The notes: generated by a model not told the origin, from the sequence alone. 56,338 nucleotides of DNA from an uncultured bacterium (GCA_905215155.1 CAJMPJ010000021.1:1-56338), one strand, 5' to 3'; shown: positions 25,495 through 35,260, counted from the stretch's first letter. A program made the numbers and translations.

Positions 25495-25523
25495 TTGACA
25501 AATATGGTTGGGGATTTTATAAT
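25495..25523 (+). promoter_or_regulatory. Sigma-A promoter of corA
   Basis: TTGACA (25495-25500), 17-bp spacer, TATAAT (25518-25523): consensus at all positions. Its position inside the longer open frame supports the later corA start. Confidence 0.85.
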
Positions 25524-25584
25524 GTATAGGTCAAAGTCCGCCAAGGGATTTTCTAAAATATTTTCAGTGGAAGGGGGAAACGCT

Positions 25585-26526
25585 ATGATACAGATATATA
25601 AAACAGAGGACGGTCTGATCCAACAAAAGGATGCGCTTTCTCCAGGTTCCTGGATAGCGCTTACAAACCCCACCGCTACGGAGATTCTGGAGATCGCCAA
25701 TACCTATAAGATTGATCCGGATGACCTAAGAGCACCGCTTGATGAGGAAGAGCGCTCCCGAATCCAGACAGAGGATCATTACACGCTGATCCTGGTGGAT
25801 GTTCCCACTATTGAGGAACGGAATGACAAAGATTGGTATGTAACCATACCTATGGGCATAATAACAACAGATGAGGCCATTATTACGGTATGTCTGGAAG
25901 ATACTACGGTACTGAATGCATTTATGGATGGCAGGGTCAGGGATTTCCATACGTACATGAAAACCCGTTTTATTCTGCAGATTCTGTATAAGAATGCGTC
26001 ACTTTATCTGCAATATTTAAGAGTCATTGATAAAAAGAGCGGAGTGATTGAAGAAAAGCTCCACAAGTCGACAAAGAACCGGGAGCTTATTGAGCTTCTG
26101 GAACTGGAAAAGAGCCTTGTGTACTTTACCACCTCCTTGCGGTCCAATGAGATGGTGCTTGAAAAACTCATGCGCAATGAAAAAATCAAAAAGTATCCGG
26201 AAGATACGGATCTTTTGGAAGACGTCATCATTGAGAACAAGCAGGCCATCGAGATGGCGAATATCTACAGCGGCATATTAAGCGGCACCATGGATGCGTT
26301 TGCTTCTGTAATTTCCAATAACTTAAATATTGTAATGAAGTTTCTGGCAACCATTACCATTGTCATGTCCATCCCTACGATGGTGGCAAGCTTTTATGGT
26401 ATGAATGTAAACACCGAGGGGATGCCGTTTGCCAACAGTCCTTACGGGTTTGTGATTGTATTAGGATTTACACTTGCCCTGACACTGATTGTCGCGTGGA
26501 TTTTTTCAAAAAAAGATCTGTTTTAA
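25585..26526 (+). CDS. corA: CorA family magnesium/divalent cation transporter
   Basis: The 313-residue protein starts at 25585, where GGAAGGGGG precedes the ATG. A large N-terminal cytoplasmic domain with a long helix (about 130-250) leads to two C-terminal membrane helices. The signature YGMNVN, the selectivity motif of CorA, lies in the loop between them. CorA proteins form pentameric channels for Mg2+ (also Co2+ and Ni2+). A rhomboid-like gene follows after 21 bp and pyruvate kinase, a Mg2+-dependent enzyme, after that. Confidence 0.92.
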   Translation: MIQIYKTEDGLIQQKDALSPGSWIALTNPTATEILEIANTYKIDPDDLRAPLDEEERSRIQTEDHYTLILVDVPTIEERNDKDWYVTIPMGIITTDEAIITVCLEDTTVLNAFMDGRVRDFHTYMKTRFILQILYKNASLYLQYLRVIDKKSGVIEEKLHKSTKNRELIELLELEKSLVYFTTSLRSNEMVLEKLMRNEKIKKYPEDTDLLEDVIIENKQAIEMANIYSGILSGTMDAFASVISNNLNIVMKFLATITIVMSIPTMVASFYGMNVNTEGMPFANSPYGFVIVLGFTLALTLIVAWIFSKKDLF

Positions 26527-26547
26527 TCTTAGGAAAAGGAAGGTAGC

Positions 26548-27396
26548 ATGAAATTTTTCTATAATCTGGAGCGCAAATTTAAGAAATATGCGATTTCAAA
26601 TCTGATGTATTATATCATCGGAATGTACGGTGTAGGACTTCTTATGGAACTTTTTGCACCGGGATTTTATTGGCAGTACCTATCCCTTGACGCAGGAATG
26701 ATTCTTAAAGGCCAGGTATGGAGGATCGTAACGTTTATGATCTATCCTCCCGGCAGTACCAATCTGCTGTTCAGCCTGATCAGTATGTATCTGTATTATA
26801 TGCTGGGCCAGAACCTGGAGAGAATCTGGGGAGCATTCCGCTTTAATGTTTATTTCTTTATGGGAGTCATCGGTCATGTGGCGGCAGCGCTGGTTGTCTA
26901 TCTGTTAATGGGGAAGACAGTATATTTAACAACGGAATTTCTTAATTATTCCCTGTTCTTTGCTTTTGCTGCAACATTTCCGGATTTGGAATTCCTTTTG
27001 TTTTTCGTGATTCCTGTGAAAGCCAAGTGGCTGGCCATCTTCAACGGGCTATATTTCCTTTACGGCTTTATTGCCGGCAACATGGCAACCAGAGTCACAA
27101 TTTTTATGTCTCTATTTAACTTTATCCTCTTTTTCCTTTTGACTCGGAATTTAAGCCGGTTCAATCCGAAAGAGATCAAAAGAAAGCATCATTTTCAGAA
27201 ACAGATGAAAATCATGCCCCAGGGGGGAACCCACCATAAGTGCGCTGTATGCGGACGTACCGAAAAAGATTCTCCGGACCTGGATTTCCGTTATTGTTCA
27301 AAATGTGAAGGCAGTTTTGAATACTGTTCTGAGCATTTGTATACACATAAACATGTAACGTCGGACCACCCCACAGCCGACAATACGATCAATTAG
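26548..27396 (+). CDS. Inactive rhomboid-like membrane protein with C-terminal zinc-binding tail
   Basis: A 282-residue protein with about six hydrophobic segments between residues 15 and 200. The text QVWRIVTFMIYPPG resembles the loop after helix 1 of rhomboid proteases. The GxSG serine motif and the catalytic His pair of active rhomboids are not seen, so it is probably a pseudoprotease of the rhomboid/derlin type. The soluble tail (about 228-275) has CAVCGR and CSKCEGSFEYC plus several His, a likely zinc ribbon. Translation is probably coupled with corA upstream (21-bp gap) and it lies 15 bp before pyk. Function unknown. Confidence 0.7.
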   Translation: MKFFYNLERKFKKYAISNLMYYIIGMYGVGLLMELFAPGFYWQYLSLDAGMILKGQVWRIVTFMIYPPGSTNLLFSLISMYLYYMLGQNLERIWGAFRFNVYFFMGVIGHVAAALVVYLLMGKTVYLTTEFLNYSLFFAFAATFPDLEFLLFFVIPVKAKWLAIFNGLYFLYGFIAGNMATRVTIFMSLFNFILFFLLTRNLSRFNPKEIKRKHHFQKQMKIMPQGGTHHKCAVCGRTEKDSPDLDFRYCSKCEGSFEYCSEHLYTHKHVTSDHPTADNTIN

Positions 27397-27411
27397 CTAC
27401 GGAGGATAATA

Positions 27412-28848
27412 ATGAAGAAAACAAAGATTATTTGCACGATGGGACCAAATACGAATGACCGTAACGTAATGAAGGCACTGGCTGAACACGGAATGGACAT
27501 TGCCAGATTTAATTTTTCACACGGTGACTATGAAGAACAGAAGGCGCGCCTTGAAATGCTGAAAAGTATCCGTGAAGAACTGGATCTGCCGATCGCAGCA
27601 CTTCTTGATACGAAAGGGCCGGAGATCCGTACCGGCGTTTTGCAGGATGGCAAAAAGGTGATGTTAAAGGAAGGCGATACTTATACACTGACCAGTGAGG
27701 ATATTGTCGGTGATGCCGTCAGAGGCCACATTACCTACGAAGGCCTTGCAGAAGATGTGGTTCCCGGAAACCGCATTCTTATTGACGACGGTCTGATTGA
27801 GCTGGAGGTTCTGGAAGTAAAAGGCAAAGAGATCGTCTGCAGAATTGTAAACGGCGGAGAGCTGGGAGAAAGAAAAGGCGTTAATGTACCAAACGTTAAG
27901 ATCAAGCTTCCGGCACTGACCGATAAGGATAAGTTAGATATCCAGTTCGGAATCGAGCAGGGATTTGACTTTATCGCTGCCTCTTTTGTCCGTACTGCAG
28001 ATGCCATCCGTGAGATCAAAGAGATCCTGGCAGCGAACGGTTCTAATATGGGTGTCATTGCTAAGATTGAAAATGCAGAGGGAATCGAAAACCTTGACGA
28101 TATCATCGAAGCCAGCGACGGAATCATGGTTGCCCGCGGTGATATGGGAGTTGAGATCCCGGCACAGGAAGTTCCGTTTGTACAAAAGAGCATCATTGAA
28201 AAATGCAATGTGGCATGCAAGCCGGTTATCACTGCCACTCAGATGCTTGATTCCATGATCCGTAACCCCCGTCCTACCAGAGCGGAAGTGACGGACGTTG
28301 CAAACGCTGTTTATGACGGCACCGATGCAGTAATGCTTTCCGGTGAGACTGCTATGGGTAAATATCCGGTGGAAGCACTCTCCATGATGGCTTCTATTGT
28401 AGAAGAGACAGAAAAACATCTGGATTACAATGGTTTCCGTCAGCGCAGAGTTTCAGCAGCCAATGAACATAATGTATCCAATGCAGTATGCTATTCTTCT
28501 GTAGCAACCGCCAGAGACTTAGGGGCAAAGGCTATCGTAGCTCCCAGTATCACCGGTTTTACTGCAAGACTGTTATCCAAATGGAGACCGGAAAGCCAGA
28601 TCATCGGATTGTCTCCAAGCTCTTCTGCACTTCGTCAGATGCAGTTATATTGGGGCGTTAAGCCATATCATGCAAAGCGTGCGGAATCTACGGATGTGCT
28701 GATCTACTCCTCTATTGAATTGTTAAAGGAAAAGGGAGTTGTAAAGGAGAACGACACGGTAGTAGTAACTGCCGGTGTGGTCAATCCAGTCAGAAAGCAT
28801 GAGTCAGCCGCTCATACCAATATCATGCGTGTGGTTAATGTAAATTAG
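27412..28848 (+). CDS. pyk: Pyruvate kinase
   Basis: The last enzyme of glycolysis (phosphoenolpyruvate + ADP to pyruvate + ATP). The 478-residue protein has all family blocks: KTKIICTMGPNT at the N terminus, ARFNFSHG, LLDTKGPEIRTG, the active-site signature with catalytic Lys (VIAKIENAEG), VARGDMGVEIP, and MLSGETAMGKYP. The length is that of the classical form without the extra C-terminal phosphotransferase-like domain found in Bacillus and some clostridia. GGAGGATAAT precedes the ATG. It is probably co-transcribed with corA and the rhomboid-like gene. Confidence 0.97.
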   Translation: MKKTKIICTMGPNTNDRNVMKALAEHGMDIARFNFSHGDYEEQKARLEMLKSIREELDLPIAALLDTKGPEIRTGVLQDGKKVMLKEGDTYTLTSEDIVGDAVRGHITYEGLAEDVVPGNRILIDDGLIELEVLEVKGKEIVCRIVNGGELGERKGVNVPNVKIKLPALTDKDKLDIQFGIEQGFDFIAASFVRTADAIREIKEILAANGSNMGVIAKIENAEGIENLDDIIEASDGIMVARGDMGVEIPAQEVPFVQKSIIEKCNVACKPVITATQMLDSMIRNPRPTRAEVTDVANAVYDGTDAVMLSGETAMGKYPVEALSMMASIVEETEKHLDYNGFRQRRVSAANEHNVSNAVCYSSVATARDLGAKAIVAPSITGFTARLLSKWRPESQIIGLSPSSSALRQMQLYWGVKPYHAKRAESTDVLIYSSIELLKEKGVVKENDTVVVTAGVVNPVRKHESAAHTNIMRVVNVN

Positions 28849-28887
28849 ATAAATGAAATAATTCTGAATAATTATACAAAAAAAGAG

Positions 28888-28916
28888 TGGACAAAAGAGT
28901 CTATCCCCGGTACAAT
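28888..28916 (+). promoter_or_regulatory. Probable promoter of lysA
   Basis: TGGACA (28888-28893), 17-bp spacer, TACAAT (28911-28916). The short leader after it contains GCCTG/CAGGC and GCAG/CTGC pairings. It is too small for a lysine riboswitch. Confidence 0.55.
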
Positions 28917-28988
28917 GTAGCTTACCAGCAGATGTGCCTGAGACAGGCTCTTTCTGCATAGTAGGACTTACGAGAGGAGAGGAAAGCT

Positions 28989-30260
28989 ATGGAAAAGAAA
29001 CCATTTGTTACCAAGGAGAAATTAAGTGAAATAGTGAAAGAATATCCAACTCCCTTTCATATTTATGATGAAAAGGGGATCAGGGAGAATGCGGAAAAAT
29101 TAAAACAGGCATTTTCCTGGAATAAAGGGTACCGGGAGTACTTTGCAGTCAAAGCCACACCAAATCCGTTTATCTTGAACATTTTAAAGGATTATGGCTG
29201 CGGGGCCGACTGCTCCTCCTTGACGGAACTTATGATGTCTGATGCCATAGGCTTTTCCGGCTCCGATATTATGTTTTCTTCCAATGACACACCGGCGGAG
29301 GAGTTCCGGTATGCAGAAAAGCTGGGGGGAATTATCAACCTTGATGATATCACTCATATTGATTTTCTGGAAAAAGCCATTGGATACATTCCGGAAACTA
29401 TCAGCTGCCGTTATAATCCGGGTGGAATATTTAAAATCAGCAATGATATCATGGATAACCCGGGAGATTCCAAATATGGAATGACCACGGAGCAGATTTT
29501 TGAGGCTTACCGGATCTTAAAGAGCAAGGGGGCCAAAAAGTTTGGCATCCATGCATTTCTCGCCAGCAATACGGTGACCAATGAGTATTATCCTCTGCTT
29601 GCAAAGGTACTTTTTGAACTTGCGGTGAAGCTCAAAGAGGAAACGGGAGCGGAGATCAGTTTCATTAACTTATCCGGAGGGATCGGGATTCCTTACCGCC
29701 CGGGACAGGAGCCCAACGATATTCTGGCCATCGGGGAAGGTGTAAGAAAGGTTTATGAAGAGATCCTGGTACCGGCAGGAATGGGAGAGGTTGCCATTTA
29801 TACGGAGCTTGGCCGTTTCATGCTGGGGCCTTACGGCGGACTTGTGACCGAGGTCATTCATGAAAAACATACCTATAAAGAGTATATCGGTGTAGATGCC
29901 TGTGCTGTGAATCTGATGCGTCCGGCCATGTATGGGGCATATCATCACATTACGGTCATGGGGAAAGAAGACCAGGTGTGCAGCCACAAGTATGATGTCG
30001 TTGGTTCCCTTTGTGAAAACAACGATAAATTCGCCATTGACCGGATGCTTCCTGAGATTGCTATGGGAGATTTGCTATTCATCCATGATACGGGCGCTCA
30101 TGGATATGCCATGGGTTACAATTACAACGGAAAGTTAAGATCTGCAGAGCTGCTTTTAAAAGAAGATGGAAGTGTCCAGATGATAAGAAGAGCCGAGACA
30201 CCCAAGGATTATTTTGCAACCTTTGATTTTTGCGACATCTTAAAAGATATAAAATATTAA
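28989..30260 (+). CDS. lysA: Diaminopimelate decarboxylase
   Basis: A fold-type III PLP enzyme converting meso-diaminopimelate to lysine. The 423-residue protein shows the Schiff-base Lys55 in FAVKATPNP, the GADCSSLTEL block, NLSGGIGIPYRP (the HxGG-like glycine loop), ELGRFMLGPYG, and the catalytic Cys region VVGSLCENNDKFA. ALR-like barrel and C-terminal beta domain are both complete. The sequence resembles the clostridial LysA branch; a broader amino-acid decarboxylase activity cannot be excluded. GAGAGGAGAGG precedes the ATG. It is monocistronic with its own promoter and two terminators. Confidence 0.9.
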   Translation: MEKKPFVTKEKLSEIVKEYPTPFHIYDEKGIRENAEKLKQAFSWNKGYREYFAVKATPNPFILNILKDYGCGADCSSLTELMMSDAIGFSGSDIMFSSNDTPAEEFRYAEKLGGIINLDDITHIDFLEKAIGYIPETISCRYNPGGIFKISNDIMDNPGDSKYGMTTEQIFEAYRILKSKGAKKFGIHAFLASNTVTNEYYPLLAKVLFELAVKLKEETGAEISFINLSGGIGIPYRPGQEPNDILAIGEGVRKVYEEILVPAGMGEVAIYTELGRFMLGPYGGLVTEVIHEKHTYKEYIGVDACAVNLMRPAMYGAYHHITVMGKEDQVCSHKYDVVGSLCENNDKFAIDRMLPEIAMGDLLFIHDTGAHGYAMGYNYNGKLRSAELLLKEDGSVQMIRRAETPKDYFATFDFCDILKDIKY

Positions 30261-30281
30261 CTTCAGCTCAATCGCTGGAGC

Positions 30282-30317
30282 GGGAAATGGCTTTCTTAGC
30301 CATTTCCTTATTTTTTG
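30282..30317 (+). terminator. Terminator of lysA
   Basis: GGAAATGGCT-TTCTT-AGCCATTTCC followed by TTATTTTTT, 22 bp after the stop codon. Confidence 0.85.
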
Positions 30318-30329
30318 TTCTTAAAACAG

Positions 30330-30366
30330 AAAAATCCCTGTGCCGTAAGACACAGGGGGGATTTTT
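30330..30366. terminator. Second terminator-like hairpin after lysA
   Basis: AAAAATCCC(C)TGTG pairs with CACAGGGGGGATTTTT. The remaining 240 bp up to the protease gene are AT-rich with no feature I can name. Confidence 0.65.
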
Positions 30367-30606
30367 CTTAGGATTTTCGGATTTCAAAAAGGGTAAAAGG
30401 ATAATTGCTATACATTGTGCATTTCTTATGACATAAGTATATCACACCCCACTTGGAAAAGTTTGTATATTATTTGAATAGATTCTGAAGATTTTCTTAA
30501 TATCATTCCGGCAGGAAAAAGAAACCATTGAAAATTTTGCCTCTGAAAAGAAACCATGGGAGTGTACTTGGAATATCTTAATAAAAAAGGAATCAGGTAG
30601 TGGACT

Positions 30607-31497
30607 GTGAATCAAGTAAGAGAGGCAATACATTGTGAAGCGGCTTATCGCATGGGACTTACTGGACGGGGAGTCGGAGTTGCAGTGCTTGATACGGGAA
30701 TTTTTCTCCATGAGGATTTTGAACATAGAGTAGCAGCTTTTACAGATATCGTACACCGCAGGCGGGATGCCTATGACGATAATGGTCATGGGACCCACAT
30801 TGCAGGAATCATTGGTGGAAGCGGAAATGCTTCAGACGGAAAGTATATGGGGGTTGCACCGGAGTGCCATATCATAATGCTGAAGGTCCTGGATAAAAAA
30901 GGAAACGGTTATGCCTCCGATGTGCTGGCCGGATTGAAATGGGTCCGTGACAACAGAGAAAGATACGGAATCCGTATCGTGAATATTTCTGTGGGTTCCT
31001 TTTCAAGAAAAGGGATGACGGAAAATTCAGTTCTTGTGCGCGGGGTAAATGCGGCCTGGGATGACGGCCTGGTTGTCTGTGTGGCAGCCGGTAATATGGG
31101 GCCTGGGACCAATACCATCACAACTCCGGGGATCAGCCGGAAGGTGATCACGGTGGGCTGTTCCGACGATTACAAAGAGGTCAATGTTATGGGAAACCGG
31201 ATGATTGATTACTCGGGCAGAGGTCCTACGGGAGCCTGTATCTGCAAGCCGGAAATCATTGCCCCAGGCGCAGGAATCATGAGCTGCTCCAATGAACCAG
31301 GAGAATACCAGAGCAAAAGCGGCACGTCAATGTCAACGCCCCTGGTATCAGGGGCGATTGCGCTTCTTCTTCAGAAATATCCTTATATGAGCAACCGGGA
31401 TGTTAAGCTTATGCTTCGTGAAAGAGCCGTGGATTTAGGACTTCCCATAAACCAGCAGGGCTGGGGACTTTTGGATGTCGAACGGCTTTTGCTGTGA
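30607..31497 (+). CDS. Intracellular subtilisin-like serine protease (S8)
   Basis: This 296-residue protein starts at a GTG (30607). The catalytic triad of peptidase family S8 is complete: Asp29 (VAVLDTG), His61 (NGHGTHIAG) and Ser241 (GTSMSTPLVSG), with an oxyanion-region Asn near VAAGNMGPG. There is no signal peptide and no propeptide. That matches intracellular subtilisins, which act in cytoplasmic protein turnover, in clostridia often late in growth or during sporulation. The domain is almost minimal for the family. It is monocistronic and followed by an inverted repeat. Confidence 0.9.
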   Translation: MNQVREAIHCEAAYRMGLTGRGVGVAVLDTGIFLHEDFEHRVAAFTDIVHRRRDAYDDNGHGTHIAGIIGGSGNASDGKYMGVAPECHIIMLKVLDKKGNGYASDVLAGLKWVRDNRERYGIRIVNISVGSFSRKGMTENSVLVRGVNAAWDDGLVVCVAAGNMGPGTNTITTPGISRKVITVGCSDDYKEVNVMGNRMIDYSGRGPTGACICKPEIIAPGAGIMSCSNEPGEYQSKSGTSMSTPLVSGAIALLLQKYPYMSNRDVKLMLRERAVDLGLPINQQGWGLLDVERLLL

Positions 31498-31513
31498 TTT
31501 TATACTGAATTAT

Positions 31514-31552
31514 GATCCGGACCCCGCCGTTTGGCTGCGGCAGGTCCGGATA
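31514..31552. repeat. Inverted repeat after the subtilase gene
   Basis: ATCCGGACC pairs with GGTCCGGAT, with an inner CCGCCG/CTGCGG pairing. It lacks a downstream T-run, so it may be a weak or factor-assisted terminator. Confidence 0.5.
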
Positions 31553-31562
31553 CTAAAAAAAC

Positions 31563-31624
31563 TTGCAGACTTGGGGGGCCTGTGTTATAGTAGCCTTACA
31601 GTCTAAAGGCATTTCGCCTTTTTG
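31563..31624 (+). promoter_or_regulatory. Upstream promoter with immediate short hairpin, before recA
   Basis: TTGCAG (31563-31568), 17 bp, TATAGT (31586-31591), then after a start near 31597 a hairpin AAGGC-ATTTC-GCCTT with TTTTT at 31606-31624. It would give a transcript of only about 25-30 nt unless read through into recA. Low certainty. Confidence 0.3.
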
Positions 31625-31733
31625 TTCCATTCATTATCAGGCGTTTCGCCGGGATTTCCATAACAGGTATGAATTTTTAGCCGGACAGGCAGGGAGTGTG
31701 ATGTCCATTGGTCTCAGAAGTCTAAATTTCTGG

Positions 31734-31762
31734 TTGACATTTGCTGTAAAGTATACTATTAT
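31734..31762 (+). promoter_or_regulatory. Sigma-A promoter of recA
   Basis: TTGACA (31734-31739), 17-bp spacer, TATTAT (31757-31762), followed at once by the LexA box. Confidence 0.8.
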
Positions 31763-31775
31763 TATAATTAGAAAA

Positions 31776-31789
31776 AGAACATTTGTTCG
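31776..31789. promoter_or_regulatory. LexA (SOS) box of recA
   Basis: AGAACATTTGTTCG; its complement CGAACAAATGTTCT matches the Gram-positive SOS consensus CGAAC-N4-GTTC with one difference at the last base. It sits just after the predicted transcription start, where bound LexA would block recA. Confidence 0.8.
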
Positions 31790-31803
31790 TGTTGGAGGAT
31801 ACT

Positions 31804-32913
31804 ATGAATAAAGATGATAAGCTGAAAGCACTTGATGCCGCCCTTACACAGATAGAGAAAGCATATGGAAAAGGTTCCGTCATGAAGCTGGGCGATACCG
31901 GAACGAATATGAACGTGGAGACCATTCCTACGGGAGCACTGAGTCTGGATATTGCATTGGGCCTTGGCGGAATTCCAAAGGGAAGAGTGGTAGAGATCTA
32001 CGGACCGGAGTCCAGTGGTAAGACTACGGTTGCGCTTCATATCATTGCGGAGGTTCAAAAGCGCGGAGGAATCGCAGGCTTTATTGATGCGGAGCATGCG
32101 CTCGATCCTGTGTATGCAAAGAATATTGGTGTGGATATTGACAACCTTTACATTTCCCAGCCGGATAACGGGGAACAGGCTTTGGAGATCACCGAAACCA
32201 TGGTCCGTTCGGGAGCCGTGGATATCGTAATCGTAGACTCTGTGGCAGCACTGGTTCCAAAGGCAGAGATTGAGGGAGATATGGGCGACAGCCATGTTGG
32301 TCTTCAGGCAAGACTTATGTCCCAGGCATTAAGAAAGCTGACGGCAGTTATCAGCAAATCCAATTGTATCGTCCTCTTTATCAACCAGCTTCGTGAGAAG
32401 GTGGGCGTTATGTTCGGAAGCCCTGAGACTACCACCGGCGGACGGGCACTCAAGTTTTACGCCTCCATCCGTATGGACATCCGCAGGATTGAGACATTAA
32501 AGCAGGGCGGAGATATGGTAGGAAACCGGGTACGTGTGAAAGTGGTGAAGAATAAGATCGCTCCCCCATTTAAGGAAGCGGAATTCGATATCATGTTCGG
32601 AAGGGGAATTTCCACAGAAGGTGATGTTCTGGATCTGGCGGTAAAGGAGAACATCGTGGAAAAGAGCGGAGCATGGTTTGCCTATAACAATACCAAGATC
32701 GGTCAGGGCAGGGAGAATGCCAAGACCTATCTTCATGACAACCCGGCGATATGCATGGAGATCGAGAATAAAGTCCGGGAGAACTACAATCTGCCCATAG
32801 AGGGCGGTGCAGCTGCACAGGGAGCAGATGGAGCAGCTGCAAAGGAAAGCAAAAGAATCAAATCGGATGACAGTAAAGCAGCCGACAGTAAAGCAGTTGA
32901 CGGCAAGGAATAA
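31804..32913 (+). CDS. recA: Recombinase RecA
   Basis: The ATP-dependent strand-exchange protein and SOS co-protease. The 369-residue protein starts at 31804, where TTGGAGG stands upstream. It shows Walker [10 protein letters not shown], the Walker B region [10 protein letters not shown], the L1/L2 DNA-binding loops (with GSPETTTGG) and the [11 protein letters not shown] block. The C-terminal tail is long and low-complexity (Ala/Gly then repeated DSKA units), as is common in clostridial RecA. recX follows after 47 bp. SOS control is supported by the LexA box in the promoter. Confidence 0.97.
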   Translation: MNKDDKLKALDAALTQIEKAYGKGSVMKLGDTGTNMNVETIPTGALSLDIALGLGGIPKGRVVEIYGPESSGKTTVALHIIAEVQKRGGIAGFIDAEHALDPVYAKNIGVDIDNLYISQPDNGEQALEITETMVRSGAVDIVIVDSVAALVPKAEIEGDMGDSHVGLQARLMSQALRKLTAVISKSNCIVLFINQLREKVGVMFGSPETTTGGRALKFYASIRMDIRRIETLKQGGDMVGNRVRVKVVKNKIAPPFKEAEFDIMFGRGISTEGDVLDLAVKENIVEKSGAWFAYNNTKIGQGRENAKTYLHDNPAICMEIENKVRENYNLPIEGGAAAQGADGAAAKESKRIKSDDSKAADSKAVDGKE

Positions 32914-32960
32914 TCCTTTCCCGATGATCTGCAGAATGATAGATAGAATAAGGGGCATGT

Positions 32961-33569
32961 ATGCTAGTAACTGAGATTTTGCCCGTCGATAAACGCAGGA
33001 GTAAAGTCATTTTTGATGAGGACTTTACTCTTGTTCTTTATAGAGGGGATCTAAAAAGATTTAAAATAGAAGAAGGGCAGCTTTTTTCAGAGGAGTCCTA
33101 CCAGGAGCTTCTTCATGAAGTTTTATTCAAAAGGGCCAGAGAGAGGGTCCTGTTTCTGTTAAAGGCCTCCGATAAGACGGAGCAGGAGCTTATCCGAAAG
33201 TTAAAGGATGGGGGGTACCCCAAAGAAGCCATTGATTATGCCATTGGTTTTTTGAAGGAGCACCGGTTTATCAACGATGAGGATTATGGACGCCGGTACG
33301 TGGAATACAATTCCAGAAGAAAAAGTGAGAAGCAGATCCGGTACGAACTGCAGAGAAAAGGGCTGGACAAAGAGGTGATCCGGGATATATTAGAAGAACA
33401 GCCGGTGGATGAAGAAGCCCAAATCAAGGCGTATATCCGGAAAAAGTGCCCCAGCCTGGAAGAAATGGACCGAAAAGAGCGGAGTAAAGTGATCGCCGCG
33501 CTGGCGAGAAAAGGTTTCTCTTATGAAGCTGTGAGCCGTATTTTAGGCGGTATTTATGACGATGACTGA
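32961..33569 (+). CDS. recX: Regulatory protein RecX
   Basis: This 202-residue protein is a modulator that binds RecA filaments. It has the repeated three-helix RecX modules: LLKASDKTEQELIRKL, YGRRYVEYNSRRKSEKQIR, and a third copy ending AALARKGFSYEAVSRIL. The context, directly after recA with a 47-bp gap, confirms the assignment. The first about 50 residues form a beta-rich N-terminal extension seen in Firmicute RecX. AAGGGGC precedes the ATG. Confidence 0.93.
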   Translation: MLVTEILPVDKRRSKVIFDEDFTLVLYRGDLKRFKIEEGQLFSEESYQELLHEVLFKRARERVLFLLKASDKTEQELIRKLKDGGYPKEAIDYAIGFLKEHRFINDEDYGRRYVEYNSRRKSEKQIRYELQRKGLDKEVIRDILEEQPVDEEAQIKAYIRKKCPSLEEMDRKERSKVIAALARKGFSYEAVSRILGGIYDDD

Positions 33570-33616
33570 CAATAAGGAAAATGTGTATAAGTATACCGGA
33601 AACAGGGGTTAAATAC

Positions 33617-33645
33617 TTGACATAATGTATAAAACAGTTTAAAAT
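33617..33645 (+). promoter_or_regulatory. Sigma-A promoter of rny
   Basis: TTGACA (33617-33622), 17-bp spacer, TAAAAT (33640-33645), about 40 bp before the RBS. Confidence 0.75.
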
Positions 33646-33694
33646 TGAAGTGTTGTATTGTTGTACAATGAAAATCTAATAAGGAGGTGCTCCT

Positions 33695-35254
33695 GTGTCA
33701 GTATCAGTATTCACGACTGTATTGTTTGTAATTTTGGCATCAGTAATAGTCGCTTTTATTGCCTGGTCTGCTGCAATATCTTACCGTAAGAATACCTACG
33801 AAAGCAAGATCGGTTCTGCAGAAGAAAAATCCCGGGAAATAATAGATGAAGCATTAAAGGCCGCTGAGACAAAGAAGCGTGAAGCTCTCCTTGAGGCAAA
33901 AGAAGAGTCTTTAAGGACTAAGAATGAACTGGAAAAGGAAACCAGGGAAAGAAGAGCTGAGCTTCAACGTTATGAAAGACGAGTACTAAACAAGGAAGAA
34001 AACTTGGACAAAAAGTCTGAGGCTATGGAAAAACGAGAAGCAGGTCTTGCTGCTCGAGAGGATGCCCTGAACAAGAAAAGTGCCGAAGTGGAATCACTGT
34101 ATGAAAAAGGCATTCAGGAACTGGAAAAAATTTCCGGACTTACCTCCGAACAGGCAAAAGAATATCTTTTAAAATCTGTTGAAGATGATGTAAAACATGA
34201 CACTGCGAAATTAATTAAGGAACTTGAAAACAAAGCAAAAGAAGAAGCCGATAAAAAGGCAAAAGAGTATGTGGTCACAGCCATTCAAAGATGTGCGGCA
34301 GACCATGTGGCAGAAACCACGGTTTCTGTAGTACAGCTTCCTAACGATGAGATGAAAGGCAGGATCATCGGAAGAGAAGGCCGTAATATTCGTACGTTAG
34401 AAACCCTTACGGGTGTGGAACTCATTATTGATGATACCCCGGAAGCAGTTGTATTGTCCGGATTTGATCCGGTTCGTAGAGAAGTGGCCAGAATTGCATT
34501 GGAACGACTCATTGTGGATGGGCGAATTCACCCAGCCAGAATTGAGGAAATGGTAGAGAAGGCACAGAAAGAAGTAGAAACCAATATGCGTGAAGAAGGA
34601 GAGGCCGCCGCTCTTGAAGTGGGAATTCACGGTCTTCACCCGGAACTCATCAGACTGCTTGGAAAACTGAAATACAGGACAAGCTACGGACAGAATGCAT
34701 TAAAACATTCTATGGAAGTGGCTCAGTTATCCGGTTTATTGGCTGGGGAGATCGGTCTTGATATCCGTATGTCCAAGCGTGCTGGTTTATTACATGACAT
34801 TGGGAAAGCCGTTGACCATGAGATGGAAGGTTCTCATATTCAGCTTGGTGTGGAGCTTTGCAGAAAATACAAAGAATCTCCCATCGTACTGAATACCGTG
34901 GAATCCCACCATGGGGACGTTGAACCACAGAGCCTTATCGCCTGCATTGTCCAGGCAGCGGATACTATTTCTGCAGCAAGGCCTGGAGCCAGAAGAGAGA
35001 CTCTGGAGACATATACAAACAGATTAAAACAGTTAGAAGATATTACCAATTCCTTTAAGGGAGTGGACAAGTCCTTTGCCATTCAGGCAGGACGTGAAGT
35101 TCGGATTATGGTAGTTCCCGAACAGATCAATGACGACGGTATGATTCTTTTGGCTCGTGATATTTCAAAGAAGATCGAAGAATCCTTAGAATATCCGGGA
35201 CAGATTAAAGTCAACGTGATCCGGGAGTCCAGAGTAACAGATTACGCAAAGTAA
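33695..35254 (+). CDS. rny: Ribonuclease Y
   Basis: A membrane-anchored endoribonuclease that starts mRNA decay in Firmicutes. The 519-residue protein starts at GTG 33695 after AAGGAGGTG. An N-terminal membrane helix (about 5-27) is followed by a long charged coiled coil (about 30-200), a KH domain (about 208-270, with [12 protein letters not shown]) and an HD domain ([10 protein letters not shown] near residue 368). All parts are intact and the length is standard. It has its own promoter and is followed by a hairpin. Confidence 0.96.
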   Translation: MSVSVFTTVLFVILASVIVAFIAWSAAISYRKNTYESKIGSAEEKSREIIDEALKAAETKKREALLEAKEESLRTKNELEKETRERRAELQRYERRVLNKEENLDKKSEAMEKREAGLAAREDALNKKSAEVESLYEKGIQELEKISGLTSEQAKEYLLKSVEDDVKHDTAKLIKELENKAKEEADKKAKEYVVTAIQRCAADHVAETTVSVVQLPNDEMKGRIIGREGRNIRTLETLTGVELIIDDTPEAVVLSGFDPVRREVARIALERLIVDGRIHPARIEEMVEKAQKEVETNMREEGEAAALEVGIHGLHPELIRLLGKLKYRTSYGQNALKHSMEVAQLSGLLAGEIGLDIRMSKRAGLLHDIGKAVDHEMEGSHIQLGVELCRKYKESPIVLNTVESHHGDVEPQSLIACIVQAADTISAARPGARRETLETYTNRLKQLEDITNSFKGVDKSFAIQAGREVRIMVVPEQINDDGMILLARDISKKIEESLEYPGQIKVNVIRESRVTDYAK

Positions 35255-35260
35255 AATATT

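Noticed and set aside
28849..28988. Lysine riboswitch upstream of lysA
   Set aside because: The gap is only 140 nt and a promoter occupies its middle; none of the conserved L-box segments can be seen.
31563..31811. 82-codon open frame before recA
   Set aside because: It covers the recA promoter, LexA box and RBS, and has no recognisable protein features.
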